From Actinomycetes bacterium (GTDB taxonomy: Bacteria; Actinomycetota; Actinomycetes; Propionibacteriales; Propionibacteriaceae), in NCBI GenBank assembly GCA_029778515.1, contig JAKOQD010000098.1, positions 1 through 14,167 on the forward strand: a stretch of 14,167 nt of DNA. Reading direction: 5' to 3'. Of this stretch, positions 1 through 6,361 are shown one piece after another. Position 1 is the first letter of the stretch; the number at the start of each line of letters is the position of its first letter. A model generated the notes under the pieces. That model was given only the letters and a program-made list of their open reading frames with translations, ran no database searches and had not been told where the DNA came from. Position numbers and translations under genes: made by a program.

Positions 1-1
1 C

Positions 2-724
2 TGGGACTTCGACGCGCTCTGGACGCAGCTGCACACCCTCTACCCGGTCACGCTGAGTCAGGCCGATTACGAGGGTCGCACCGACCTGACCGTGGACGAA
101 CTGGTCGCCGACTTCAAGGCTGACGCGCAAGCCGCCTACGACGCCCGTGAGGCCGCCCTCGGCGAAGACACCATGCGCGAGTTCGAGCGGCAGGTGCTGC
201 TCACCGTCCTCGACCGCAAGTGGCGCGAGCACCTCTACGAGATGGACTACCTCCGCGAAGGCATCGGCCTGCGTGCGATGGCACAGCGCGACCCGCTGGT
301 CGAGTACCAGCGCGAGGGCGGCGACATGTTCAACACGATGATGGAAGCCTTCATGGAGGAGGTCGTGGGCTACCTCTACAACCTCCAGGTGCAGGTCGAG
401 CCGGCTCCGCAGGTGGGTCTGGTGGCTGGCGCGGACGGCGTCCCGATCACCGCGGAGGACCTGGTGCCGGCGGCGAGCGCGCCGGAGCGGAAGTCGTCCA
501 TGCCGGCGGAGTCGAGCCTGACCAAGCGTCCGGCGCTGAAGGCCAAGGGGCTGGAATCCAAGGCGCCGCGGGCAATGGCCTACTCGGCGCCGACCGAGAC
601 CGGTGAGGTGGCCAAGACCGGGTCGGCGATCACGGATGACCCGTACGCCGGGGTTGGCCGGAACGCTCCCTGCCCGTGTGGCTCGGGCAAGAAGTTCAAG
701 GTCTGCCACGGCCGCACGGCCTGA
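2..724 (+). CDS. secA: Preprotein translocase ATPase SecA, C-terminal part (5' end outside window)
   Basis: SecA is the cytoplasmic ATPase that pushes unfolded preproteins through SecYEG. Only the last 240 codons are present; the frame is open from base 2, so the GTG at 92 is not the real start. The fragment covers the end of the helical scaffold and wing region, with the recognisable SecA segments [23 protein letters not shown] (split here as [11 protein letters not shown] and [11 protein letters not shown]) and [11 protein letters not shown] low-complexity linker rich in Ala, Pro and Ser follows, then a C-terminal zinc-binding SEC-C motif, [14 protein letters not shown], with three Cys and one His as ligands. 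This tail binds SecB or ribosomes in other species. The housekeeping form is likely, because accessory SecA2 proteins usually lack SEC-C. The TGA stop lies inside a repeat element. Confidence 0.96.
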   Translation, partial: WDFDALWTQLHTLYPVTLSQADYEGRTDLTVDELVADFKADAQAAYDAREAALGEDTMREFERQVLLTVLDRKWREHLYEMDYLREGIGLRAMAQRDPLVEYQREGGDMFNTMMEAFMEEVVGYLYNLQVQVEPAPQVGLVAGADGVPITAEDLVPAASAPERKSSMPAESSLTKRPALKAKGLESKAPRAMAYSAPTETGEVAKTGSAITDDPYAGVGRNAPCPCGSGKKFKVCHGRTA

Positions 725-755
725 GCCTTACGCCTGTTCCACCGTCATCCCGGCG
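718..755 (+). repeat. Left-arm copy of a stop-codon-overlapping repeat element (copy A)
   Basis: Bases 721-755 and 756-790 are a 35-bp direct tandem repeat with two mismatches. Copy A begins inside the last codons of secA: the 12-mer GGCCTGAGCCTT at 718-729 contains the secA TGA. It carries the CCACCGTCATCCCGGCG block but not the right arm of the hairpin found in copy B. A related element follows the M20 peptidase at 10241-10286. CGTCATCCCGGCG...GCCGGGATC resembles a dispersed short palindrome known from many bacterial genomes. Confidence 0.8.
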
Positions 756-804
756 CTGAGCCCTGCGCCTGTTCCACCGTCATCCCGGCGGAGGCCGGGA
801 TCTC
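756..804 (+). repeat. Complete REP-like element with perfect hairpin, downstream of secA (copy B)
   Basis: This is the second unit of the tandem repeat, and here the palindrome is complete. The arms TCCCGGC (783-789) and GCCGGGA (794-800) form a 7-bp perfect stem around the loop GGAG, followed by TCTC. No T-run follows, so intrinsic termination would be of the GC-rich kind seen in actinobacteria. It fills most of the 148-bp gap between secA and the propeller gene. A role in termination or 3'-end protection of secA mRNA is an inference. Confidence 0.75.
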
Positions 805-837
805 AGCACGATCGGTGGAGCTGAGCCCTTCCCGGCC

Positions 838-843
838 TAGGCT
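838..843 (+). promoter_or_regulatory. Candidate -10 box for the FG-GAP gene
   Basis: TAGGCT fits the actinobacterial TANNNT -10 pattern and would place the transcription start near 850, about 23 bases before the ATG at 873. No convincing -35 box lies 16-19 bp upstream, so this is a weak call. Unlike the GTG genes at 4602 and 7211, the downstream gene has a proper Shine-Dalgarno sequence, as expected for a leadered transcript. Confidence 0.3.
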
Positions 844-872
844 GGAGTTGGCTCTGAGCAGGGAGGCTCGCG

Positions 873-2297
873 ATGCGTGTCGGCATGTCTTCGGCGAGGA
901 TTTCGGTGGGGCTGGCGGTCGCGCTGGCCGTGCTTGGGTGCACCGGACCGGTCGAACTAGTGGTGGCTCAGGAAGCGGCCCTGCCCCAGGCGCCGACGAC
1001 GACGGCAGCGGCCTTCCCCGACTTCGATGGCGACGGCACGGCTGATCTCGTCTACGGCGTGGGCACGACCAGGAGCTACGTGGCCCTGTCTTACGGCTCC
1101 GGACGCTCCCAGACCATCACCCGCACGGACGCGGGTGGCACCGATCCCGCGTCCGACGACAACACCACCGGTTTCGGCCAGGGCCTGTTGGCCCGCAACC
1201 TGAACGGTGACGCCTACGCCGACCTGGTCGTGGTCGACGCCTCGCAGGGGGCGGGTTCTGCGCTCTACCTGGTCTTCGGTTCGGCGGACGGGCTGCGGCC
1301 CGCAGCGGCCAGGCGTTACCCGGTGCCGTCGGGGATGTACGGCTTCCACGGCTCTCCGGCTCTGCTGGAGTCTCCGGGCCGGCTGCTGGTGGTGTCGACA
1401 GGCGTGCCAGGGATCAAGGGCGGAGCGGTGCTCGCCTACCAGCTGGGTGCGGACGGTCTGCCCACTGGCGCTCCGAAGCTGCTGAGCCAGCAGAACCTTC
1501 CCGGCACCGACGAGAACGGCGACGCCTTCGGCACGTCGATCGCTGCGTCCGGGAATCTGCTGCTGATCGGCATTCCCGGTGAGGACCTGGACAGCGTGCA
1601 GCGCGCCGGCGCGGTGCTGGTGCTGAAGTACGGCGGCGGGTTCAAGTTCACCGGCACAACCATCACGCAGAGGACCGCGGGCGTCACCGGAAAGGCCGAG
1701 CGTTGGGACGGCTTCGGCCGCTCGGTCGCGATCGCCGGTGGTTATGCTGCGGTCGGTGTCCCGGGTGAGGATCTGGGCAAGCGGGACGCGGGTGCGGTGC
1801 ACGTGTTCAAAGTGACCAAAGGCGAGCTGAAGCACGTCGCTCGGGTCAGTCAGGACAGCAAATGGGTGTCGGGCAAGGGCGAGACCGGCGACATGTTCGG
1901 CTATTCGGTGGCGATCGGCCGCACCTGCGATGGGTACCCCGGGCTGCTGGTGGGGGCGCCGCACGAGGCGATCGGAAGCATCGCGGCGGCTGGTTCGGCG
2001 TGGTTGATCCCGATCGAGCGGCATCCCGGAGACTGCCCGGTGCAGCTGTACGAGGGCGGTCGCCTTGGTGGTACCGCCCGCGAGATGGCGAGCGTCGGCG
2101 CCGCGGTGTCGATGTTGCGCAGTGGCAAGGTCGGTGCGGATACGGTCGTGCTGACTTCCCCCGGCATGTCTGAAGAGGGCGTGTACGGCCGGGTGATCAC
2201 TCAGGCCACACCGTTCTCTGGCAATGCGGCGACGGTCGCCAAGGACCTGATCCTGAACGAGAACAGCACCCTGGTACTCAGCCCGCCAGCGGGCTGA
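873..2297 (+). CDS. Exported FG-GAP/integrin-like seven-repeat beta-propeller protein
   Basis: The ATG follows GGGAGG (861-866) by 6 bases; an in-frame ATG at 885 is possible but further from it. The N-terminus is a signal peptide with a hydrophobic stretch at residues 11-22 and Cys23 in VLGC, a near-lipobox (Leu at -2 is atypical), so it may be a lipoprotein. The mature protein is built of about seven FG-GAP-like units, near residues 45-75, 100-135, 155-190, 215-250, 278-312, 339-380 and 405-441. Repeating signatures are GDAFGTSIA, WDGFGRSVAIA and GDMFGYSVAIG, followed by GIPGEDL, GVPGEDL and GAPHEA. The first unit has a calcium-type loop, DFDGDGTAD (Asp50, 52, 54). Seven repeats match a complete integrin-alpha-type propeller. 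Such proteins bind ligands or carbohydrate at the cell surface; no catalytic motif is visible, so function is unassigned. It converges with the Rv3235-family gene. Confidence 0.85.
   Translation: MRVGMSSARISVGLAVALAVLGCTGPVELVVAQEAALPQAPTTTAAAFPDFDGDGTADLVYGVGTTRSYVALSYGSGRSQTITRTDAGGTDPASDDNTTGFGQGLLARNLNGDAYADLVVVDASQGAGSALYLVFGSADGLRPAAARRYPVPSGMYGFHGSPALLESPGRLLVVSTGVPGIKGGAVLAYQLGADGLPTGAPKLLSQQNLPGTDENGDAFGTSIAASGNLLLIGIPGEDLDSVQRAGAVLVLKYGGGFKFTGTTITQRTAGVTGKAERWDGFGRSVAIAGGYAAVGVPGEDLGKRDAGAVHVFKVTKGELKHVARVSQDSKWVSGKGETGDMFGYSVAIGRTCDGYPGLLVGAPHEAIGSIAAAGSAWLIPIERHPGDCPVQLYEGGRLGGTAREMASVGAAVSMLRSGKVGADTVVLTSPGMSEEGVYGRVITQATPFSGNAATVAKDLILNENSTLVLSPPAG
2278..2297. terminator. Bidirectional hairpin made of the overlap of two convergent stop codons
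   Basis: Bases 2278-2286 and 2289-2297 form a perfect 9-bp inverted repeat (TCAGCCCGC, CA, GCGGGCTGA). The right arm ends in the TGA of the plus-strand FG-GAP gene. The left arm, read on the minus strand, ends in the TGA of the Rv3235-family gene. The hairpin is therefore identical for transcripts from either side, as wanted in a shared terminator. No U-tract follows; the sterically open form would have about 7-8 pairs. Confidence 0.55.
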
Positions 2298-2784
2298 TCC
2301 AGCCGGCTCCGTGCACGACGTTCGGACGCAGGGCGATCGATAGGTGTGTGCCGACCCACTGGTCCCGCCGCAACGCGACGCGTAGCGCGGCGGCTCGGGA
2401 GGCTGAGCCTTGGCGCAGGTGGGCCGATACCTCCAGCACCCGGGCGTTGGGCGCCTGGACGCGGATCGACTGCAGGCGGAGCCCGCTGCCCAGCCGGGCA
2501 CCCCGAAGGTGTTCGATCAGCGCGAGTAGCTCCGGATCGAGCCAGCGTTCGAGTTGGAGTGGGGAGCGCTGCCCGGACAGCACTTCGACGACGGCTGCCA
2601 TCAGCGCGGACGCGAACTGCCGCAGCTGTGGTTCCACGGGCGAATCTGCCTGGACGACCTCGGTGGCGTCGAGCCAGGGCAGCGTGGGCTGGGTGTCGCC
2701 GAGGTATTCGGCGGGCACCAGCAGCGGGATCGCCGGCGGACGCGAGATGGGCGCGGCGTGGCATTTCGCTTGGCTGGGATGCAT
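2278..2784 (-). CDS. Rv3235-family (DUF6459-type) protein
   Basis: 168 residues from the chosen ATG at 2784, which has GAGAGGGG six bases upstream on the minus strand. An in-frame ATG at 2886 would add 34 residues but has no good ribosome site and would sit inside the DnaA-box-like palindrome. The N-terminal 55 residues are Pro/Ala-rich and probably disordered. The C-terminal part, from FASALMAAVVEVLSGQRSP through LERWLDPELLALI and LRGARLG to RDQWVGTHLSIALRP, has the pattern of the Rv3235 family: a helix, an RWxxPE-like segment, then a beta-rich half with alternating hydrophobics. This family is found near secA in many actinobacteria and has no established function. No catalytic residues or export signal are seen. 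Confidence 0.75.
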   Translation of the reverse strand: MHPSQAKCHAAPISRPPAIPLLVPAEYLGDTQPTLPWLDATEVVQADSPVEPQLRQFASALMAAVVEVLSGQRSPLQLERWLDPELLALIEHLRGARLGSGLRLQSIRVQAPNARVLEVSAHLRQGSASRAAALRVALRRDQWVGTHLSIALRPNVVHGAGWISPLAG

Positions 2785-2862
2785 CGGCAGCCCCTCTCGA
2801 TTCGACGCTGCCACCACGATCGCGGTTGGCGTCCGCCGAATTCCAGGGTGCACGAGGCAATC

Positions 2863-2887
2863 TGTGGATAACTCCTGGTCATCCACA
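2863..2887. promoter_or_regulatory. Inverted pair of DnaA-box-like sequences (7-bp palindrome, 11-bp spacing)
   Basis: On the minus strand, 2871-2863 reads TTATCCACA, a perfect match to the consensus DnaA box. On the plus strand, 2879-2887 reads TCATCCACA, one mismatch from it. Together they make the inverted repeat TGTGGAT (2863-2869) and ATCCACA (2881-2887). The pair lies in the 110-bp gap between the membrane-protein gene and the Rv3235-family gene, about 80-105 bp upstream of the latter's start. A DnaA-binding regulatory or titration site is one reading; an operator for another dimeric regulator is another. Confidence 0.4.
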
Positions 2888-2894
2888 ACCCGGA

Positions 2895-4196
2895 TCAGGG
2901 TGAGAACAGCAGCACCAGGCCACCGCAGGTGTAGCCGATCATCACCAGCAGCATCGCGAGCTGGCCGGACGTCCGACGCTTGGGCGGCAGCAGGGTCAGG
3001 CTCACCTCATGCGCCACCAGGACGCCGATCACGTGGCCGCCGACGATGGCGATCAGTTGGATCAGCGCCGTGATCGCCGGGGTTTCCAACCAGAACAGGT
3101 TGATGCCCAGCTCGGCTGTGCCGAAGGTGTTCCAGCCCAGGCCGAGCGGATCGGAGAGGTTGATCAGCGTCCGCTGCCCTTCCAGCACGAGCAGGCTCAG
3201 GTAGTGCGCGACGGCATAGCCGATCACGATCGGGATCACGCTGGCGGCGATGCGGTCGAAGGTGCGTCCGGTCAGCCGACCCAGGCCGCGTGCGCCCAGG
3301 GCAAGGGTGACGCCGACCAGGGCGACCATGCCGAGCAGGCCGAGCGTCCCCCAGAAGGTGCCGGGCAACGCCGAGGTCTGCGTGGTGCGCACCCACCAGG
3401 TGGTGCCGGTGAAGCCGTCGAACGCGGTGATGCCGAGCAGTGCCGTGACCACCGCCCAGGTGCCGTGCGGAGCCGTGGAGGTGCTGAGGTTGCGCAGCGG
3501 GTTCACCAGCAAGGGCCGCTGCCACCACGACGCCCTGGCCACGGTCGTTGCGTACACCTCGAACGGGTCGGACGCGGCCAGCCACCGTTCACCGAACACC
3601 ACGGCCCCGCCGAGGCAGCCAATCACCCAGGCCAGCCACCACCCCTGCAGTACCGCGAGGGTGTTGTTGTCCGGCTGGACGAGTTCCAGCCAGCCGAAGC
3701 CGATCAGGGCCAGCGCCGCCGGATACTGGCCCAGCCGCTGCCACAGCGAAGCGCTGAGCGGCCGGAAACCGTCGGCCGGCAAGCCAAGATGCACCATGCC
3801 GTGGTGCAGGGTGCGCAACGGGTTCAGCGTCCGCCAGACCGGTCCGAGCAGCAGTGAAAGCGGCACCAGTCCCACCCAAACCCAGACGTAGGTGAAGCCG
3901 AAGACCGGGTTGGTTACCCGGTCCTGGCCGAACCAGAGCGCCATCCCCACCCAGGCGAACGCGAACAGGCCGAGGGCGGCGACCAGGCCCCGCGTCCACT
4001 TGGAATCGATGAACCGGGAGAGCCGGGGAAGCGCGCGTCCGCCGGGGTGCCCCGACCACCGGCTCGTCCGCCAAGCGAAGGCCAGCACCCCGAAGGACAC
4101 CAGCAGGACGACCACCGCGCCCCCGACGACGGCAGGGAACGGCAGCGGCAGGTCCTGCCGCGAGCCGAGGCCGTGCAGGGGGAGCAGCAGGGTCAC
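2895..4196 (-). CDS. Polytopic membrane protein (~10 transmembrane spans), partner of an upstream lipoprotein
   Basis: 433 residues, strongly hydrophobic, with about ten membrane spans. Clear examples are VVGGAVVVLLVSFGVLAFAW near the N-terminus, LVAALGLFAFAWVGMALWF, the Trp-rich TYVWVWVGLVPLSLLLGPVW, and the last span LAMLLVMIGYTCGGLVLLF. Histidines occur inside or next to late spans (GYAVAHYLSLL and GGHVIGVLVAHEVSL) and in the loop LRTLHHGMVHLG, so metal or haem coordination is conceivable. The GTG start overlaps the lipoprotein stop (GTGA, 4193-4196), implying translational coupling. From memory, some database entries of this type carry the name fenitrothion hydrolase, after a two-gene system with a membrane subunit; that may say little about the native role. 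I would call it a conserved membrane protein of unknown function, possibly metal-related. Confidence 0.7.
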   Translation of the reverse strand: MTLLLPLHGLGSRQDLPLPFPAVVGGAVVVLLVSFGVLAFAWRTSRWSGHPGGRALPRLSRFIDSKWTRGLVAALGLFAFAWVGMALWFGQDRVTNPVFGFTYVWVWVGLVPLSLLLGPVWRTLNPLRTLHHGMVHLGLPADGFRPLSASLWQRLGQYPAALALIGFGWLELVQPDNNTLAVLQGWWLAWVIGCLGGAVVFGERWLAASDPFEVYATTVARASWWQRPLLVNPLRNLSTSTAPHGTWAVVTALLGITAFDGFTGTTWWVRTTQTSALPGTFWGTLGLLGMVALVGVTLALGARGLGRLTGRTFDRIAASVIPIVIGYAVAHYLSLLVLEGQRTLINLSDPLGLGWNTFGTAELGINLFWLETPAITALIQLIAIVGGHVIGVLVAHEVSLTLLPPKRRTSGQLAMLLVMIGYTCGGLVLLFSP

Positions 4197-4540
4197 TGGA
4201 TCTGTAGTTGCAGGAGTGTGAAGACCGGCTCGTGCGACTCCACCTCGAAGCGGCCGACCTTGTCCATGACCAGATCCCTGGTCACCGTCTCCCCGGCCTT
4301 GACCTCGATCTCGACGTCGAAACCATGGACGTGCACCGCATCGGCGCGATCAGAGGTGATCGTGAGCACCAGATGCTGCCCCTTCACCAGTTCGACCTTT
4401 TCGGCGATCGGCTCAGCCTTGCCGTCCGCGAGCGTGATGGTCACCTGCTTGGGTGGCGGTGGGGCGCTGGTCGAGGACGCGCCGGCGGCACAGCCGCTGA
4501 GCAGCACGAGCGCCAGCCAGGTCACAAGCAGTCGTTTCAT
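4193..4540 (-). CDS. Small lipoprotein with cupredoxin-like domain
   Basis: 115 residues. The ATG at 4540 has a full AGGAGG (4545-4550) four bases upstream, so a longer in-frame extension into the divergent acyltransferase gene is rejected. The N-terminus MKRLLVTWLALVLLSGC is a lipoprotein signal peptide with Cys17 as the acylated residue, followed by a Ser/Pro linker. Residues 31-115 form a beta-sandwich pattern typical of cupredoxin-like or EfeO-type domains: VTITLADGKAEPIAEKVELV, LVLTITSDRADAVHVHGFD, then VKAGETVTRDLVM and GRFEVESHE. There is no Cys after the lipobox, so a blue-copper type 1 site is absent. His70, His72 (HVH) and His103 could instead bind a metal. A possible -10 (CAGAAT on the minus strand, 4562-4557) precedes it. 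It is co-transcribed with the membrane protein. Confidence 0.75.
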   Translation of the reverse strand: MKRLLVTWLALVLLSGCAAGASSTSAPPPPKQVTITLADGKAEPIAEKVELVKGQHLVLTITSDRADAVHVHGFDVEIEVKAGETVTRDLVMDKVGRFEVESHEPVFTLLQLQIQ

Positions 4541-4589
4541 TCGTCCTCCTGCGCCGATTCTGTCACCAACTTCGCAGGCTTCTGCTGAG

Positions 4590-4595
4590 TAGGGT
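4590..4595 (+). promoter_or_regulatory. TANNNT -10 box placed for a leaderless transcript of the acyltransferase-like gene
   Basis: TAGGGT is followed by exactly six bases and then the GTG at 4602, so transcription from this box would begin at or next to the start codon. No clear -35 box is visible. The same geometry recurs at 7199-7204 and, with a weaker box, at 10358-10363. A purine-rich GGTGG also lies here and could act as a weak Shine-Dalgarno sequence, so leaderless initiation is not certain. Confidence 0.45.
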
Positions 4596-4601
4596 GGAAG
4601 C

Positions 4602-5861
4602 GTGAGTGATCCGGTGTCGGTGACCGAGGCGGCGCTACTGGCGCGCGACCAGGAGTCCCAGCCATGGCAGCAGGCTTTCGTGGCGATGTTGAGCGGGCCG
4701 CTGACCCGGGAACAGCTGATCGATCGGGTCACCGAGCGCATCGGTTACGCGCCGCGGTTCCGCAGGCTCGTTACCGGCTGGCCGCTGCCCACCTGGGTTG
4801 ACGACGTCGGCTTCAGCGTGGGCGGCCACGTCCGGGAGGCCACCCTCGCCCCCGGGGAGCGACTTGAGAGCTGGCTCAGCGCCAAGTTGCAGTCGGGCCT
4901 CGACCGTGCCCATTCGCCCTGGGAGGCCACCCTGGTGCACGGCATCGCGCCCGGCACCACAGCCCTGGTGGTGCGGACGCACGCCGCCTTGGTCGACGGG
5001 TACGACAACGTCCATCTGCTGCAGGAGCTGTTCGACGAGTATGCCGAAGACATCACTGACGTGGATGATGCCTGGCAGCCGCGTGCGGCCGAGGCGTTCG
5101 GGGTCGCGGATGTGCTGAGTGGCCTGAACGACCCGCTGCAGGCGCTGAAGAGTGCGGCCACCGGGCTGGTCGGCATGGTCGAGAACGCCGTCCGGACGGC
5201 TTCGGCGACCGCCCGTCCACAGCATTTGGCCGGTGTCGAGGTCGATCTGGACGCGCTGGCCGCCGTCCGTGAACGCTTCGGTTGCACAACCCATGACGTG
5301 ATCCTCGCGCTGGCTACGGCCGGCGTCCGCGGTTGGATGGTCGAGCACAACCGGGAACTGGTCGACCAGGTCGCGCTGGTTCCGCTGGCTGTGGCCGAGC
5401 CCGCGGTGCTGGAGAGTGCGATCGGCTGCCGGGTGGCACCGTCCTGGGTCGCGCTGCCGATCGGAGTGGCGGACGCGGCCGACCGGCTGCGCACGCTGGC
5501 CACCCTCACCCGCGCGCGCATCGACACCGGCGTGAGCGTGCCCGCCCGTGACCTGATCGACCTCGCCGGGTTCGCGCCACCCACCCTGCACAGCGTCGCC
5601 TCGGGAACGGTGGCCGCGGGGCGGCCACACTCGGTGATGGTGACGAACGTTCCCGGGCCGGCGACCAGGCGGTATCTCGGCCGGGCGAGGTTGAGCCGGG
5701 TCTATGCGGTCTCGGCGACCACGGACTCCCAGGACGTGTCGGTTTCGATCGTCAGCTACGCCGGACGGGTCTCGTTCGGCGCGGTCGCGGTCGAGCCGCT
5801 CGGCCACTGGGCTGCCGACATCGACGCGGAACTGACCGCGCTGCGAGGGGAGGCGAGATGA
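4602..5861 (+). CDS. WS/DGAT-like acyltransferase homologue with degenerate active site
   Basis: 419 residues from GTG. The layout follows wax ester synthase/diacylglycerol acyltransferase proteins. A PLW-like SPWE sits at residues 105-108, the HHxxxDG region at 127-133, a TNDVxLA-like segment at 229-237 and NVPGP near the C-terminus. Closing strands such as [14 protein letters not shown] complete the fold. The key motif reads HAALVDG: His127 and Asp132-Gly133 are kept, but the second His, taken as the catalytic base in this superfamily, is Ala128. The ND motif reads HD (231-232) and PLW reads SPW. It is also somewhat shorter than typical 450-480-residue enzymes. It may be inactive, regulatory or work differently. 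It heads a plus-strand set, with the next gene starting within its stop (ATGA). Confidence 0.75.
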   Translation: MSDPVSVTEAALLARDQESQPWQQAFVAMLSGPLTREQLIDRVTERIGYAPRFRRLVTGWPLPTWVDDVGFSVGGHVREATLAPGERLESWLSAKLQSGLDRAHSPWEATLVHGIAPGTTALVVRTHAALVDGYDNVHLLQELFDEYAEDITDVDDAWQPRAAEAFGVADVLSGLNDPLQALKSAATGLVGMVENAVRTASATARPQHLAGVEVDLDALAAVRERFGCTTHDVILALATAGVRGWMVEHNRELVDQVALVPLAVAEPAVLESAIGCRVAPSWVALPIGVADAADRLRTLATLTRARIDTGVSVPARDLIDLAGFAPPTLHSVASGTVAAGRPHSVMVTNVPGPATRRYLGRARLSRVYAVSATTDSQDVSVSIVSYAGRVSFGAVAVEPLGHWAADIDAELTALRGEAR

Positions 5862-6325
5862 CGCTGGTCTTCGTGCCGGTGACGGCTGCGGAGCTCACTG
5901 ATTGGGCCACCACCGGATCACTGCCAGGCCGACGGGCGGCTTTCGCAACCACCCCCGGACTGGTCGCAGCCTTCGAGGTCAGCGACCCCGAAGAAGCCGA
6001 ACACATCGCACTCCTAGCGGCGAGTGTGGCCGGGTTGGCGGCGTCCGGTACTCGACTGGTCGCGGTAGCGGAGGCGTCCACTACCGCCGGGGCTGACAGC
6101 GGGGCGGACTTCGGCGAAGTCTGTGTGACCGACCTGCCGTACCGCACGGTGCAGAGCCTGTTCGCCGACGAAGCCGCGGCCGAGGGCCTATCGGAAGCCG
6201 CGGCGGCCGTCCGCGGAGCTGACCTGGAGACCGCGTGGGACCACCCCGCGGTGGTTAAAGTGCTCCGGACTGCTGAGTTGCTCTGGCATGGCGCCGGGGA
6301 ATGGTCCAGCCTAAGTACTGGCTGA
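5858..6325 (+). CDS. DUF6912-type protein of unknown function
   Basis: 155 residues starting in an ATGA overlap with the acyltransferase-like gene. It starts with [16 protein letters not shown], an N-terminal strand and helix as in DUF6912 proteins. [27 protein letters not shown] follows, then a beta strand (RLVAVAEAS), an acidic insertion, [19 protein letters not shown] and a final helical part. This order of segments resembles the short actinobacterial family DUF6912, for which I know no function. No transmembrane span, signal peptide or catalytic signature is visible; the protein is acidic and probably cytosolic. Family assignment rests on remembered pattern, not a search. Confidence 0.6.
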   Translation: MTLVFVPVTAAELTDWATTGSLPGRRAAFATTPGLVAAFEVSDPEEAEHIALLAASVAGLAASGTRLVAVAEASTTAGADSGADFGEVCVTDLPYRTVQSLFADEAAAEGLSEAAAAVRGADLETAWDHPAVVKVLRTAELLWHGAGEWSSLSTG

Positions 6326-6361
6326 AAGAACTGGTTGAGCCACGAGGCAGAGGGAGGCAGC

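Noticed and set aside
957..2501. 514-codon open frame antisense to the FG-GAP gene
   Set aside because: Its product is Arg/His/Gln-rich with no recognisable domain, while the plus strand has a signal peptide and regular FG-GAP repeats. Long antisense frames are expected in GC-rich genes.
2785..2886. Upstream start at 2886 for the Rv3235-family gene
   Set aside because: It has no Shine-Dalgarno sequence and overlaps the DnaA-box-like palindrome, while the ATG at 2784 has GAGAGGGG at good spacing. It is not fully excluded.
4193..4741. Longer version of the lipoprotein starting at 4741
   Set aside because: It would put a non-signal sequence before the clear lipoprotein signal peptide, would overlap the divergent gene, and ignores the AGGAGG in front of 4540.
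5644..5651. GAACGTTC, resembling half of a LexA site
   Set aside because: The two half-sites abut without the four-base spacer and the sequence is inside a coding region.
4635..5807. 390-codon open frame antisense to the acyltransferase-like gene
   Set aside because: The product is low-complexity and Arg/Gly/Asp-rich without a ribosome site; the plus-strand protein shows the family layout.
6062..6087. 7-bp inverted repeat GCGGTAG and CTACCGC inside the DUF6912-type gene
   Set aside because: It lies mid-gene with a 12-base loop and no repeat elsewhere, so chance in GC-rich sequence is the simpler explanation.
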